A stretch of 64,000 nucleotides of DNA from Blastococcus sp. HT6-30 (GTDB lineage Bacteria > Actinomycetota > Actinomycetes > Mycobacteriales > Geodermatophilaceae): contig NZ_CP155792.1 in NCBI RefSeq assembly GCF_039729015.1, forward strand, positions 702,001 through 766,000, in the 5' to 3' direction. A program made the position numbers and the translations under genes. Positions 35,429 through 43,786 of the stretch are shown piece by piece. The notes beneath the pieces are model-generated. The model did no database searches and was not told the DNA's origin. It worked only from the letters and a program-made list of their open reading frames with translations. The stretch's first letter is position 1. Each line of letters opens with the position of its first letter.

Positions 35429-36736
35429 TCAGGCGCCGCCGCGGGGGGCCAGCGGGCTGGACTCGACCGCCTGCTCCTCGAGCTTCTCCAGCCGGTTGCG
35501 CAGCATCCGCAGGTACGGCTCCCGGGCGCGGGTCGCCTGCTCGTAGGCGAGGAGGTCGGAGACGGTGTTCAGCTGGTAGCCGCGGAGGCGGCCGCGCAGC
35601 TGGGCGATGGAGAAGGTGTCGTAACCGTCGACGGGCGCGGCCCCGGCTGCCTGGGCGCCGGAGACCTCGCTGCCGCCCTGCGGGTCGTCGGTCGGGGAGT
35701 CCGAGGTTTCGCCGACGGCGTCGACGGTCGCGCCCTCGGCGATCGCGGCGTCGGTCTCGTCGGTGTCGGCCGGGCCCTCGTCGGTGCGCACCCCGGTGGC
35801 CGCGGCGACGGGGGTGCCGCCCTCGTCGACGGCGACGTCGGGCCCGGCGTTCGTGCCGGTGGCCGCGGTGTCGGTGTCGGAGGTGTCGGTGTCGGAGGTG
35901 TCCCTGTCGGAGGTGCCGGCGACGCTGCCGTCGGTGGTGGCCACGGTCTCGTCCGCGCCGGTCTCCTCCGCCGGGGCCTCGACGGCCGCCACGCCCTCGT
36001 CGGTGATCGCCGCGTCGACCGTCGCGATGTCGCCCTCGGGGGTGAGCACGTCGACGGAGGTGGACGTGGCGACGTCGGCCGTCGCCTCCGTGTCGGCGAC
36101 CGCGGGCGCGGGGTCGGACTCCAGCAGGGCCGCCTCGAGGGCGTCGGCGTCCTCGGTGACCACCGCGTCGCCGGCGGCCGGCCTCAGCGGGTCGGTGTCC
36201 GGGGTCGTCGGCACCGCCTCGTCGATGGCGAGCTCGTCGAGCACCTCCTCGGTGGTCGGTGCGTCGGCCGCCGGCAGGTCGGTGAGGGACTGCTGGGCCT
36301 CGTCCGCGCCGTCGGTGAGCTCCTCGGCGTCGTCGGCGAGGTCCTCCACCAGCTCCTGGCTGAGGTCGTCGATCGCGGCGACGACGGCGTCGGCGGCCGG
36401 GTCGTCGGGGAGGTCGGCCACCTCTTCGTCGGTGATGGTGCCGGCGTCGCCGACCCGGTCGAAGGCCGAGCCACGGAAGCCCGCGGCGGGCGCCTCGTCG
36501 TCGTCGAACGTCGCCATGCCCGGTTCGGCGTCGCCACGCAGCCCGACGAGCAGCTCGTCGCCGCGGGCGACCAGCCCGGCGTAGGTCTGCTGCACCTTCA
36601 TCGCGTGCTGCATCGCCATGCCGATGACGCGCACCGGCAGGCCGGGCAGGGTCTCGGGCAGCTTCCGGGCCTCGTCCAGCACGGTGGCCGCCAGACCGGC
36701 GGCAGCGCGGACAACCTCGGGGATCTCACGGGCCAT
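35429..36736 (-). CDS. Acidic Rv1109c-like protein (lipid droplet-associated type)
   Basis: 435 residues. The N-terminus MAREIPEVVRAAAGLAATVL, then ARKLPETLPGLPVRVIGMAM and QHAMKVQQTYAGLVARGDEL, matches the short proteins encoded between xseA and ispH in mycobacteria, often annotated as lipid droplet-associated. The remaining part is a long, strongly acidic Asp/Glu/Ala/Thr-rich low-complexity region with a short repeat (SDTDT about three times, plus-strand 35870-35910). The last 75 residues form a defined helical module (FSIAQLRGRLRGYQLNTVSD, LLAYEQATRAREPYLRMLRN), similar to a helix-extension-helix fold. Only the two ends look structured. Confidence 0.75.
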   Translation of the reverse strand: MAREIPEVVRAAAGLAATVLDEARKLPETLPGLPVRVIGMAMQHAMKVQQTYAGLVARGDELLVGLRGDAEPGMATFDDDEAPAAGFRGSAFDRVGDAGTITDEEVADLPDDPAADAVVAAIDDLSQELVEDLADDAEELTDGADEAQQSLTDLPAADAPTTEEVLDELAIDEAVPTTPDTDPLRPAAGDAVVTEDADALEAALLESDPAPAVADTEATADVATSTSVDVLTPEGDIATVDAAITDEGVAAVEAPAEETGADETVATTDGSVAGTSDRDTSDTDTSDTDTAATGTNAGPDVAVDEGGTPVAAATGVRTDEGPADTDETDAAIAEGATVDAVGETSDSPTDDPQGGSEVSGAQAAGAAPVDGYDTFSIAQLRGRLRGYQLNTVSDLLAYEQATRAREPYLRMLRNRLEKLEEQAVESSPLAPRGGA

Positions 36737-36864
36737 GGGCACAGCGTGCCCCAGAACGTTCCGACCGACACCCGGTGTGTGCGAATACACCCCGTGGTGC
36801 GGCCCTGCACACGGCCCCGTCGCGAGCTCGCGAGTGACCGGGGCCACAGGCTCCTTCAACTACC

Positions 36865-37839
36865 ATGGCGGGCATGGCTGATCAGCGCGGACGTGTCCTG
36901 CTGGCCGATCCCCGGGGGTACTGCGCCGGCGTGGACCGGGCGGTGGTCGCCGTCGAGCGCGCCCTGGAGATCCACGGCGCGCCCGTGTACGTCCGGAAGC
37001 AGATCGTCCACAACAAGCACGTGGTGGCGACGCTCGAGCGCCGTGGCGCGATCTTCGTGGACGAGACCGACGAGGTGCCCGAGGGCTCGGTCGTCGTCTT
37101 CAGCGCGCACGGGGTCTCCCCGGCGGTGCACCAGGAGGCGGCCGCCCGGCAGCTGCACACCATCGACGCCACCTGCCCGCTGGTCACCAAGGTGCACCAG
37201 GAGGCCAAGCGCTTCGCCCGCGACGACTACGACATCCTGCTGATCGGTCACCGCGGCCACGAGGAGGTCGAGGGCACCTCCGGGGAGGCCCCGGCCCACA
37301 TCCAGCTCGTCGACGGCCCCGAGGACGTGGCGAACGTCCAGGTGCGCGACCCGGAGAAGGTCGTGTGGCTGTCCCAGACCACGCTGTCGGTCGACGAGAC
37401 GCTGGCGACGGTGGACCAGCTGAAGAACCGGTTCCCGGGGCTGCAGTCGCCGCCGAGCGACGACATCTGCTACGCCACCCAGAACCGGCAGCAGGCCGTC
37501 AAGAAGATGGCCGGTGAGTGCGATCTGGTGCTCGTGGTCGGCTCCACCAACTCCTCGAACTCGGTCCGCCTGGTCGAGGTGGCCCTGGAGGCCGGGGCGC
37601 GCGACAGCCACCTCGTCGACTACGCCGCCGAGATCGACCCGGCCTGGCTCGAGGGCGTCGGGACCGTGGGGGTCACCAGCGGCGCCTCGGTGCCCGAGAT
37701 CCTGGTCAGCGAGGTGCTGCACTTCCTGGCCGCACGGGGGTATCCCGACGTCGAGACGGTGAAGGCGGCCGAGGAGCGGCTGGTGTTCGCGCTGCCGCAC
37801 GAGCTGCGCAAGCGCCGCGGCGAGCCCGTGGCGGACTGA
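36865..37839 (+). CDS. ispH: 4-hydroxy-3-methylbut-2-enyl diphosphate reductase
   Basis: Last step of the MEP pathway, producing IPP and DMAPP; iron-sulfur enzyme. 324 residues. The three cluster cysteines are in [27 protein letters not shown] and [15 protein letters not shown]. Other conserved parts: [49 protein letters not shown] and [14 protein letters not shown] 36865 (an ATG nine bases later is also possible); no ribosome binding site is visible, so a leaderless transcript is likely. Orthologous in place to Rv1110. Confidence 0.96.
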   Translation: MAGMADQRGRVLLADPRGYCAGVDRAVVAVERALEIHGAPVYVRKQIVHNKHVVATLERRGAIFVDETDEVPEGSVVVFSAHGVSPAVHQEAAARQLHTIDATCPLVTKVHQEAKRFARDDYDILLIGHRGHEEVEGTSGEAPAHIQLVDGPEDVANVQVRDPEKVVWLSQTTLSVDETLATVDQLKNRFPGLQSPPSDDICYATQNRQQAVKKMAGECDLVLVVGSTNSSNSVRLVEVALEAGARDSHLVDYAAEIDPAWLEGVGTVGVTSGASVPEILVSEVLHFLAARGYPDVETVKAAEERLVFALPHELRKRRGEPVAD

Positions 37840-37846
37840 TCCGACG

Positions 37847-37891
37847 ACGACGAAGCCCCGGTCGCGCTCAGCGTGGCCGGGGCTTCGTCGT
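37847..37891. terminator. Bidirectional terminator between ispH and the DUF6542 gene
   Basis: A 15-base perfect inverted repeat (37847-37861 and 37877-37891) with a 15-base loop, placed between the two convergent genes. Confidence 0.85.
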
Positions 37892-37902
37892 GCCAGGGGA
37901 GG

Positions 37903-38562
37903 TCAGCGGCGGGTGACCAGCCGCACGAGGGACAGCACCACGGCGACGGCGGTGGCGACGGCCATGGTCGGGAAGCCGCGGACCAGCAGCGTGGCCATGG
38001 TCGGCAGGTTCAGCGTCGCCGAGGGGGCGAGGCTGATGTTGGCCACGGCGACCAGCGTGAACACCAGCGGCGGCGCGACGACGACGGAGAGCAGGTCCCG
38101 CTTCCGGACGAGCAGGGTGGCGATCGAGATGCCGGCCGACAGGGTGACCAGCGTGATCATGCCGAGGCCCATGCCGACGAAGGAGTCGACGGCGCAGCCG
38201 GCGAGGGTCAGCAGGAAGACCCCGAGGACGGCGACCGAGCCGCGGAGGCGGCTCTCCCGGGCGCCGTCGGGGGAGGCGGTGCGACCCCGGCTGCTCTCCT
38301 GGGCCGCCCGCGCGGCGGCGGGTCGGCCGCCCACCGGTTCCTGCCGGCGGGTGCCGGCGGGCGGCCGCGCGTAGCGGTCGTGGGCGTACCCGTGCTCAGC
38401 GGCGCGGAGGCGCTCAGCGGCCCGGCCGGGCGCCGGCACGGGTGGGCGCGACGGGCGGCCGGTGCGCTCGTCGCCGGAGGAGGCGCGCGGTGCCCGTGCG
38501 GGGTGCGGCCGTTCGGGGCGCCTGCCGCCCTGCCATGCGCCTGCCGTGCTCGCCGTGGCCAT
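37903..38562 (-). CDS. DUF6542 family membrane protein
   Basis: 219 residues. The first 110 are Arg/Pro/Ala-rich and disordered. Four membrane segments follow (VAVLGVFLLTLAGCAVDSFV, GLGMITLVTLSAGISIATLL, LSVVVAPPLVFTLVAVANIS, GFPTMAVATAVAVVLSLVRL). The membrane part is the DUF6542 domain, in the place of Rv1111c between ispH and ychF. GGAGG lies before the ATG. Function unknown. Confidence 0.8.
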   Translation of the reverse strand: MATASTAGAWQGGRRPERPHPARAPRASSGDERTGRPSRPPVPAPGRAAERLRAAEHGYAHDRYARPPAGTRRQEPVGGRPAAARAAQESSRGRTASPDGARESRLRGSVAVLGVFLLTLAGCAVDSFVGMGLGMITLVTLSAGISIATLLVRKRDLLSVVVAPPLVFTLVAVANISLAPSATLNLPTMATLLVRGFPTMAVATAVAVVLSLVRLVTRR

Positions 38563-38795
38563 GGCGCACCTCCGTCCCGCTCCGCAGGGCGACCCGACTG
38601 GCCGACCTCCGGGGCAACGGTAGCGACCCGAGCTGGGAGTTCGTGGGAAGACGGCACCGCGTTCCCAGGAGCCGGTGGGAGGCCAGTCACGCCCCGTGGT
38701 GGGTGTGACACGGGGGGCGGACGAGCCCCGCCTCTCGGCGCCGGCAGGGCGCGCCCGGGAGCCGGCGCGCCGCTGAGCCCGACACGCCCTCCGGC

Positions 38796-39875
38796 TCAGC
38801 CGGACGTTCCGTCGCGCTCCTGCCCGGCGACGTCCGGCCGACCGAAGTCGTCGGCGGGCCGGAGGGTGCGGATCGTCGCCTCCACCTCGACCGGCTCGGG
38901 TACCGGCGACTCGGCGATGCCGAGGTCGTCGAACCGCCGGGCGGCGGTCAGCACCGAGCGCTCGTAGGAGCCCACCGTCTCGTTGTAGCGGCTCAGCGTC
39001 GTCGACAGGGCCGAGCCCAGACGGGTGAGGTGCCCGGACAGCGTGCTGAGGCGGGCGTGCAGGCGGCGGCCCACCTCGAGCACCTGGTCGGCGTCGCGCG
39101 CCAGCCGCTCCTGCCGCCAGGAGTAGGCCACGGTGCGCAGCAGCGCCAGCAGCGTGCTGGGCGTCGCCAGGACGACGTCGCGGGCGAACCCGTACTCGAG
39201 CAGCCCCGGCTCCGCCTCCAGGGCGGTGGTGAGGAAGCCGTCGGACGGCACGAACAGGACGGTGAAGGGCGCCGCCGGGCGGAAGGCGGTCGGGTAGCGC
39301 CGGGCGGACAGCGCGTCGACGTGGGCGCGCAGCTGGCGGGCGTGCATCGCGACGCGCTCGGCCCGCACCGCCCGGTCCTCGGCCTGCACGGCCTCGATGT
39401 AGCCGGTGAACGGGACCTTGGCGTCGACGATCACCTGCCGCCCGTCGGCCAGGGTGACGACGAGGTCGGGGCGGACGCCGGCGCCCTCGTCGTTCGTGCC
39501 GGCCGGCTGCTCCACGAAGTCGCAGTGCTCGAGCAGCCCGGCGACCTCCACCACCCGCCGCAGCTGCACCTCGCCCCAGCGGCCCCGGACGTGCGGCGTG
39601 CGCAGGGCGGTGACCAGCGCCGCCGTCTCGTGCTTCAGCTGCGCGGACGCCTGACCTACGCTGCCCATCTGCTCGCGCAGCTCCCCGTGGGCGGTGGCGC
39701 GGGCCCGCTCCATGCCGGCCAGCAGCCGGTGCAGGTGGTCCAGTGACTCGTGCACCGGTTCGAGCCCGGCGTCCTCCGGCCGCCGGCGGGCCTGCAGCGT
39801 GACGACGCCGAGGGTGATCGCGGCACCCAGCAGCGCGCCGAGGAGGAGCCCGAGGAGCAGGGAAGCGGCGTCCAT
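38796..39875 (-). CDS. rmuC: DNA recombination protein RmuC
   Basis: Predicted nuclease-fold protein that limits recombination at repeats. 359 residues. An N-terminal membrane anchor (about 4-26, ASLLLGLLLGALLGAAITLG), a coiled coil (40-90), then the RmuC domain with RGRWGEVQLRRVVEVAGLLE, RPDLVVTLADGRQVIVDAKV (the PD-(D/E)XK-like D and DAK core), VLFVPSDGFLTTALEAEPGL and VVLATPSTLLALLRTVAYSW. Family membership is clear. Confidence 0.92.
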   Translation of the reverse strand: MDAASLLLGLLLGALLGAAITLGVVTLQARRRPEDAGLEPVHESLDHLHRLLAGMERARATAHGELREQMGSVGQASAQLKHETAALVTALRTPHVRGRWGEVQLRRVVEVAGLLEHCDFVEQPAGTNDEGAGVRPDLVVTLADGRQVIVDAKVPFTGYIEAVQAEDRAVRAERVAMHARQLRAHVDALSARRYPTAFRPAAPFTVLFVPSDGFLTTALEAEPGLLEYGFARDVVLATPSTLLALLRTVAYSWRQERLARDADQVLEVGRRLHARLSTLSGHLTRLGSALSTTLSRYNETVGSYERSVLTAARRFDDLGIAESPVPEPVEVEATIRTLRPADDFGRPDVAGQERDGTSG

Positions 39876-39994
39876 GCCGTGGAGGGTGCCGGAGGCGACC
39901 GACAGTTCCGGGCAAGGGTCCGGTTCGTCAGCGCGTCCCGTCCCGTTCGAGGGCGCCGCCGCGGGCGGGCGGGCGGTGGCAGGGAGGTCCTTTC

Positions 39995-40525
39995 TCAGGC
40001 CGGGACCGGTGCGTGCTCCGCTTCGTGGTCGAGCAGCCAGCGCTTGACCGGCGTTCCCCACCGGAATCCGCCCAGCCCGCCGTCGGAGCCGAGGACCCGG
40101 TGGCAGGGGACGAACAGCGCCGTGGCGTTGCGGGCGCAGGCGTTGGCCGCGGCGCGCACCGCGGCCGGGCGGCCGCAGCGCGCGGCGAAGGCGGCGTAGG
40201 TGTCGGGCCGGCCGGCGGGGACGGTCCGCAGGACCTCCCACGCCTCCTGGAGGAACGGCCCGGACCGCTGCTGGACGACGACGTCGTCGATCGCGGCGAC
40301 GTCCCCGGCGACGAAGGCCTCCACCGTGTCGAGGACGGGAACCCGGCCGACCGGGGCGGACGCGTCCGGCCGCAGGGCTGGGTGGACCACGGCGAGCAGG
40401 TCGGCGACGTCGGCGGTCCAGCCGCTGGCGAGGACGAGCTCCCGGCCGTCGTCGTCGGTCGTCACGACCGCGGTGAACGGGCCGGCCGGGGTGGCGGTGG
40501 TCGCGTGGCGGGCGGGACCGGTCAT
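39995..40525 (-). CDS. ogt: Methylated-DNA-protein cysteine methyltransferase
   Basis: Suicide repair protein that removes methyl groups from O6-methylguanine. 176 residues. The active site is ALFVPCHRVLGSDGGLGGFR with the acceptor Cys in PCHR; upstream DTYAAFAARCGRPAAVRAAA holds the DNA-binding helix. ATG start overlapping the stop of the Ada/AlkA gene by one base, so the two are an operon for alkylation repair. Confidence 0.92.
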   Translation of the reverse strand: MTGPARHATTATPAGPFTAVVTTDDDGRELVLASGWTADVADLLAVVHPALRPDASAPVGRVPVLDTVEAFVAGDVAAIDDVVVQQRSGPFLQEAWEVLRTVPAGRPDTYAAFAARCGRPAAVRAAANACARNATALFVPCHRVLGSDGGLGGFRWGTPVKRWLLDHEAEHAPVPA

Positions 40526-41907
40526 CAGGCGCTCCTCGGGAGGGCAGGGGGAGGGAAGGCGGCGGGAGCCGGGCGGGTGAACAGGGACGGCACGGCGAGC
40601 GCCCACAGGTGCAGGACGGCGTAGGAGCTCCAGGGCCGCCACCGGGTCGCGGCGTCGGTGTCGCTGCTGCCCAGTGCGGCGAGGGACCTCCGGAGAGCCA
40701 GGTCGCCCGGGAGCCAGACGTCCGGGTCGGCGAGCCCGCGCAGGCCCACGAGGGCCGCCGTCCACGGGCCGATGCCGGGGACGGCGAGCAGCGCGTGCCC
40801 GGCCTCGGCGCGCTCCGCGCCGGGTCCGAGGGTGATGGTCCCGTCGGCCAGCGCGGCGGCCAGCGCGTGCACGGTGCGCCGCCGTGCGCCGGTGAGGCCG
40901 ACCGCGCCGAGGTCGGCGGCGGCCAGCGCCTCCGGGCGCGGAAAGGCGTGGGTCAGGGTGCCGACCGGCTCGGCCATCGGGGTGCCGGCCGCCGTGACCA
41001 GGCGGGCGGTCAGGGTGCGGGCACCGGCGACCGACACCTGCTGGCCGAGCACGGCGCGCACGGCCAGCTCCTCGGCGTCGGGCGAGGCCGGCACCCGCCG
41101 TCCCGGGGCAGCGGCGACGAGGGGGGCGAGCGCCGGGTCGGCGGCCAGGACGTCGTCGACCGCGCCGAGGTCGCGCAGGTCGGTGAGCCGCAGCCGGGCA
41201 CTGACCGCGGCCGCGCCGTCGGGTGCGGGGGAGAGCCGGACCACCGCGGGACCGTGCGGCAGGTCGAGCACCCGGGAGAACGTCGTTCCGTCCCACTCCT
41301 CCAGACCCGGGACGGCGTGCGCGCCCAGGAAGAGCAGCACCTCGTCGGCGGCGTACGGGGCGCGTGCGGCGAGCCGGAGGGAGAGCCAGCCGGGTGGCCC
41401 CCCGTGCGTGCCACGCCGGCTGCGGCGCAGCTCGCCGGGGGTCGCGGCGAACACCTCGCGCACGGTGGCGTTGAACTGTCGGATGCTGGAGAAGCCGGCG
41501 GCGAAGGCGACGTCGGCCATGGGCAGGTCCGTCGTCTCGACGAGCACCCGCGCGGTCTGCGCGCGCTGGGCGCGGGCCAGCGCCAGGGGGCCCACGCCCA
41601 GCTCGCCGACGATCAGCCGGTGCAGTTGGCGCTCGGAGTAGCCGAGCCGGGCCGCCAGCCCCGGCACGCTGGAGCGCTCGACCTCCCCGTCGGCGATCAG
41701 CCGGACGGCGCGGGCGACGGCGTCGGCGCGCACGTCCCACTGCGGGGAGCCCGGCGCGGCGTCGGGCCGGCAGCGGCGGCAGGCGCGGTAGCCGGCGCCC
41801 TGGGCCGCGGCCGCGGTGGAGAACCAGCCGTCGAAGCGCGCATCCCGGCCGGCGACGGCGCGGTAGCAGCGCTGCCGGCCCAGGGGTTCGCTCACGACGT
41901 CGAGCAT
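40525..41907 (-). CDS. Ada/AraC-AlkA fusion: regulator and 3-methyladenine glycosylase, N-terminal Ada part internally deleted
   Basis: 460 residues. Residues 11-56 resemble the Ada N-terminal domain (RQRCYRAVAGRDARFDGWF), but the segment that normally carries the acceptor cysteine and two zinc cysteines (TGIYCRPSCPA-like) is absent: the sequence jumps from DGWF to STAAAAQGAGYRACRRCRP, keeping only Cys43 and Cys46. An AraC helix-turn-helix follows (about 60-160, LAARLGYSERQLHRLIVGEL). Then an AlkA N-terminal domain (about 175-290) and a HhH-GPD glycosylase with GIGPWTAALVGLRGLADPDV and catalytic Asp in LPGDLALRRS. Glycosylase activity is likely intact; methyl-sensing is doubtful. Confidence 0.88.
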   Translation of the reverse strand: MLDVVSEPLGRQRCYRAVAGRDARFDGWFSTAAAAQGAGYRACRRCRPDAAPGSPQWDVRADAVARAVRLIADGEVERSSVPGLAARLGYSERQLHRLIVGELGVGPLALARAQRAQTARVLVETTDLPMADVAFAAGFSSIRQFNATVREVFAATPGELRRSRRGTHGGPPGWLSLRLAARAPYAADEVLLFLGAHAVPGLEEWDGTTFSRVLDLPHGPAVVRLSPAPDGAAAVSARLRLTDLRDLGAVDDVLAADPALAPLVAAAPGRRVPASPDAEELAVRAVLGQQVSVAGARTLTARLVTAAGTPMAEPVGTLTHAFPRPEALAAADLGAVGLTGARRRTVHALAAALADGTITLGPGAERAEAGHALLAVPGIGPWTAALVGLRGLADPDVWLPGDLALRRSLAALGSSDTDAATRWRPWSSYAVLHLWALAVPSLFTRPAPAAFPPPALPRSA

Positions 41908-41973
41908 GCCAGTGCCGGACGCCGGTCTCTGGCGGTTTTCGGACGCCGCGGTGGATCGGCCTCCGCGGTGGCT

Positions 41974-41991
41974 GTCCACCGATCGGTGGAC
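41974..41991. promoter_or_regulatory. 18-bp perfect palindrome in a divergent promoter region
   Basis: GTCCACCGATCGGTGGAC, in the 140 bases between the divergent Ada/AlkA and ABC-transporter genes. Perfect two-fold symmetry suggests a dimeric repressor operator. Which gene it controls is open. Confidence 0.5.
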
Positions 41992-42047
41992 CGCGGATCA
42001 GCGCTTCGGTCGTCCTCCCCGGCCCTTTTCCCGGCCAGTGTGGGTGC

Positions 42048-42947
42048 ATGACGACGACTGATGAGGCGCCGGCCCTGCCGGGTGCGGCGTCCGGCGATCG
42101 ACCGGCCGTGCGCGTGCGCGGCCTGGTCAAGCGGTACGGAGGGCGGGCCGTCGTGGACGGCGTCGACCTCGACGTGCGGCGGGGCGAGGTGTTCGCGCTG
42201 CTGGGCCCGAACGGGGCGGGCAAGACCACCACCGTCGAGATCCTCGCCGGGCTCCGCCGGCGGGACGGCGGATCGCTCGAGGTGCTGGGGGAGGACCCGG
42301 CCGGGGCCGATCGGCGCTGGCGGGACCGTGTCGGCGTGGTCGGGCAGAGCACCGGCGCCGGCGACGCGCTCACCGTCGGGGAGACCGTCGGCCACTACGC
42401 GCACTACCACGCAACCCCGCAGGACAGCGCCGAGCTGCTCGACGCGGTGGGGCTGTCGGGGACGGCGGGTACGCGCGTCGACCGGCTCTCCGGCGGGCAG
42501 CGGCGGCGGCTGGAGGTCGCGCTGGGGGTGCAGGGGCGGCCGGAGCTGCTGTTCCTCGACGAGCCCACGACCGGGCTCGACCCGGTCGCCCGCCGGCAGT
42601 TCTGGACGCTGATCGAAGGGTTGCGCGACCGCGGCACGACCGTCCTGCTGACCACGCACTACCTCGACGAGGCGGCGCACCTGGCCGACCGGGTCGGGGT
42701 CATCGCGGCGGGCCGGCTGGTCGAGGTGGCCACGCCCAGCGCCCTCGGTGCCGGGCTGCGGCAGGAGGCGACCGTGCGCTGGACCGAGGACGGCGCCGCG
42801 CGCGAGGTGGTCACCACCGCGCCGGCCGGCGTCCTGCGCGATCTGCTGGCCGCGACCCCCACCGGGGAGATCCCCGACCTCACCGTCACCCGCCCCGGCC
42901 TGGAGGACGTGTACCTCCGGCTCGTCTCCGAGGGAGCGCCCCGATGA
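42048..42947 (+). CDS. ABC transporter ATP-binding protein (DrrA type)
   Basis: 299 residues. Walker A LLGPNGAGKTTTVEI, Q-loop VVGQSTGAGDAL, signature RLSGGQRRRLEVALG, Walker B LLFLDEPTTGLDPVARRQ and H-loop LLTTHYLDEAAHLA. The C-terminal domain (about 225-299) is typical of drug/antibiotic exporters of the DrrA/NatA kind. It overlaps the permease by four bases and heads a four-gene unit with a two-component system. Confidence 0.94.
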   Translation: MTTTDEAPALPGAASGDRPAVRVRGLVKRYGGRAVVDGVDLDVRRGEVFALLGPNGAGKTTTVEILAGLRRRDGGSLEVLGEDPAGADRRWRDRVGVVGQSTGAGDALTVGETVGHYAHYHATPQDSAELLDAVGLSGTAGTRVDRLSGGQRRRLEVALGVQGRPELLFLDEPTTGLDPVARRQFWTLIEGLRDRGTTVLLTTHYLDEAAHLADRVGVIAAGRLVEVATPSALGAGLRQEATVRWTEDGAAREVVTTAPAGVLRDLLAATPTGEIPDLTVTRPGLEDVYLRLVSEGAPR

Positions 42948-43786
42948 CCGCCTTGCTGCCCACCCCGGCGCCGCCTACCCAGCGTCCGGCGCCGCCGAGC
43001 GCCGTCGCCATCGGGTGGGCCCGGGTGGCCCTCGAGCTCCGGTTGTTCATCCGGGACCCGGGCCAGCTGGTGTTCTCCTTCGCCTACCCCGTCGTGATGC
43101 TGGTGATCTTCGGGTCGGTCTTCGGCGGCCAGGAGGTGGTGCCGGGGGTGGACTTCCGGCAGTACTTCCTGGCCGGGATCGCCGCGACGGGGGTCATGTT
43201 GACCAGCTTCCAGGCCGTCGGCATCGCCATCACCGAGGAGCGCGACCGAGGCGACCTCGTGCGGCTGCAGACACTGGGCACCCCGCCGCTGGCGTACGGG
43301 ATCGGGAAGGCCGGTCAGGTCCTGCTCACCACCGTCGTCCAGCTGACCGTGCTGCTGGTGGTGGCGACGACGGTCTACGACGTGCCGATGCCCGACGACG
43401 CCGGCCGCTGGCTGACCTTCGCCTGGGTGGCCGTGCTGGGCATCCTGGCCGGCACGGTGATCGGCATCGCCGTGTCGTCGTTCGTCGGGAGTGCGCGGGC
43501 CGCGGGGGCCGGCATCCCGGCGGTCGCCGTCGTCCTGCAGTTCTTCTCCGGCGTCTTCTTCGTGTACTCGGAGCTGCCCGGCTGGATGCAGCAGCTCGCC
43601 GCGGTCTTCCCGCTCAAGTGGATGACGCAGGGGATGCGCTCGGTCTTCCTGCCCGACGCGGCAGCGGTCGCGGAACCCGCGGGCAGCTGGGAGCACGGGA
43701 CCACTGCCGCGGTGCTGGCCGCATGGGTGATCATCGGCGTCGTGGTCTGCGTCCGAACCTTCCGGTGGCGACGGAACGCCGGATGA
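42944..43786 (+). CDS. ABC-2 type transporter permease
   Basis: 280 residues with six membrane segments, for example LVFSFAYPVVMLVIFGSVFG, VLLTTVVQLTVLLVVATTVY, WVAVLGILAGTVIGIAVSSF and IPAVAVVLQFFSGVFFVYSE. The ABC-2 signature MQQLAAVFPLKWMTQGMRSV is present. Partner of the preceding ATPase; substrate unknown, probably export. Overlaps the next gene by four bases. Confidence 0.92.
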   Translation: MTALLPTPAPPTQRPAPPSAVAIGWARVALELRLFIRDPGQLVFSFAYPVVMLVIFGSVFGGQEVVPGVDFRQYFLAGIAATGVMLTSFQAVGIAITEERDRGDLVRLQTLGTPPLAYGIGKAGQVLLTTVVQLTVLLVVATTVYDVPMPDDAGRWLTFAWVAVLGILAGTVIGIAVSSFVGSARAAGAGIPAVAVVLQFFSGVFFVYSELPGWMQQLAAVFPLKWMTQGMRSVFLPDAAAVAEPAGSWEHGTTAAVLAAWVIIGVVVCVRTFRWRRNAG

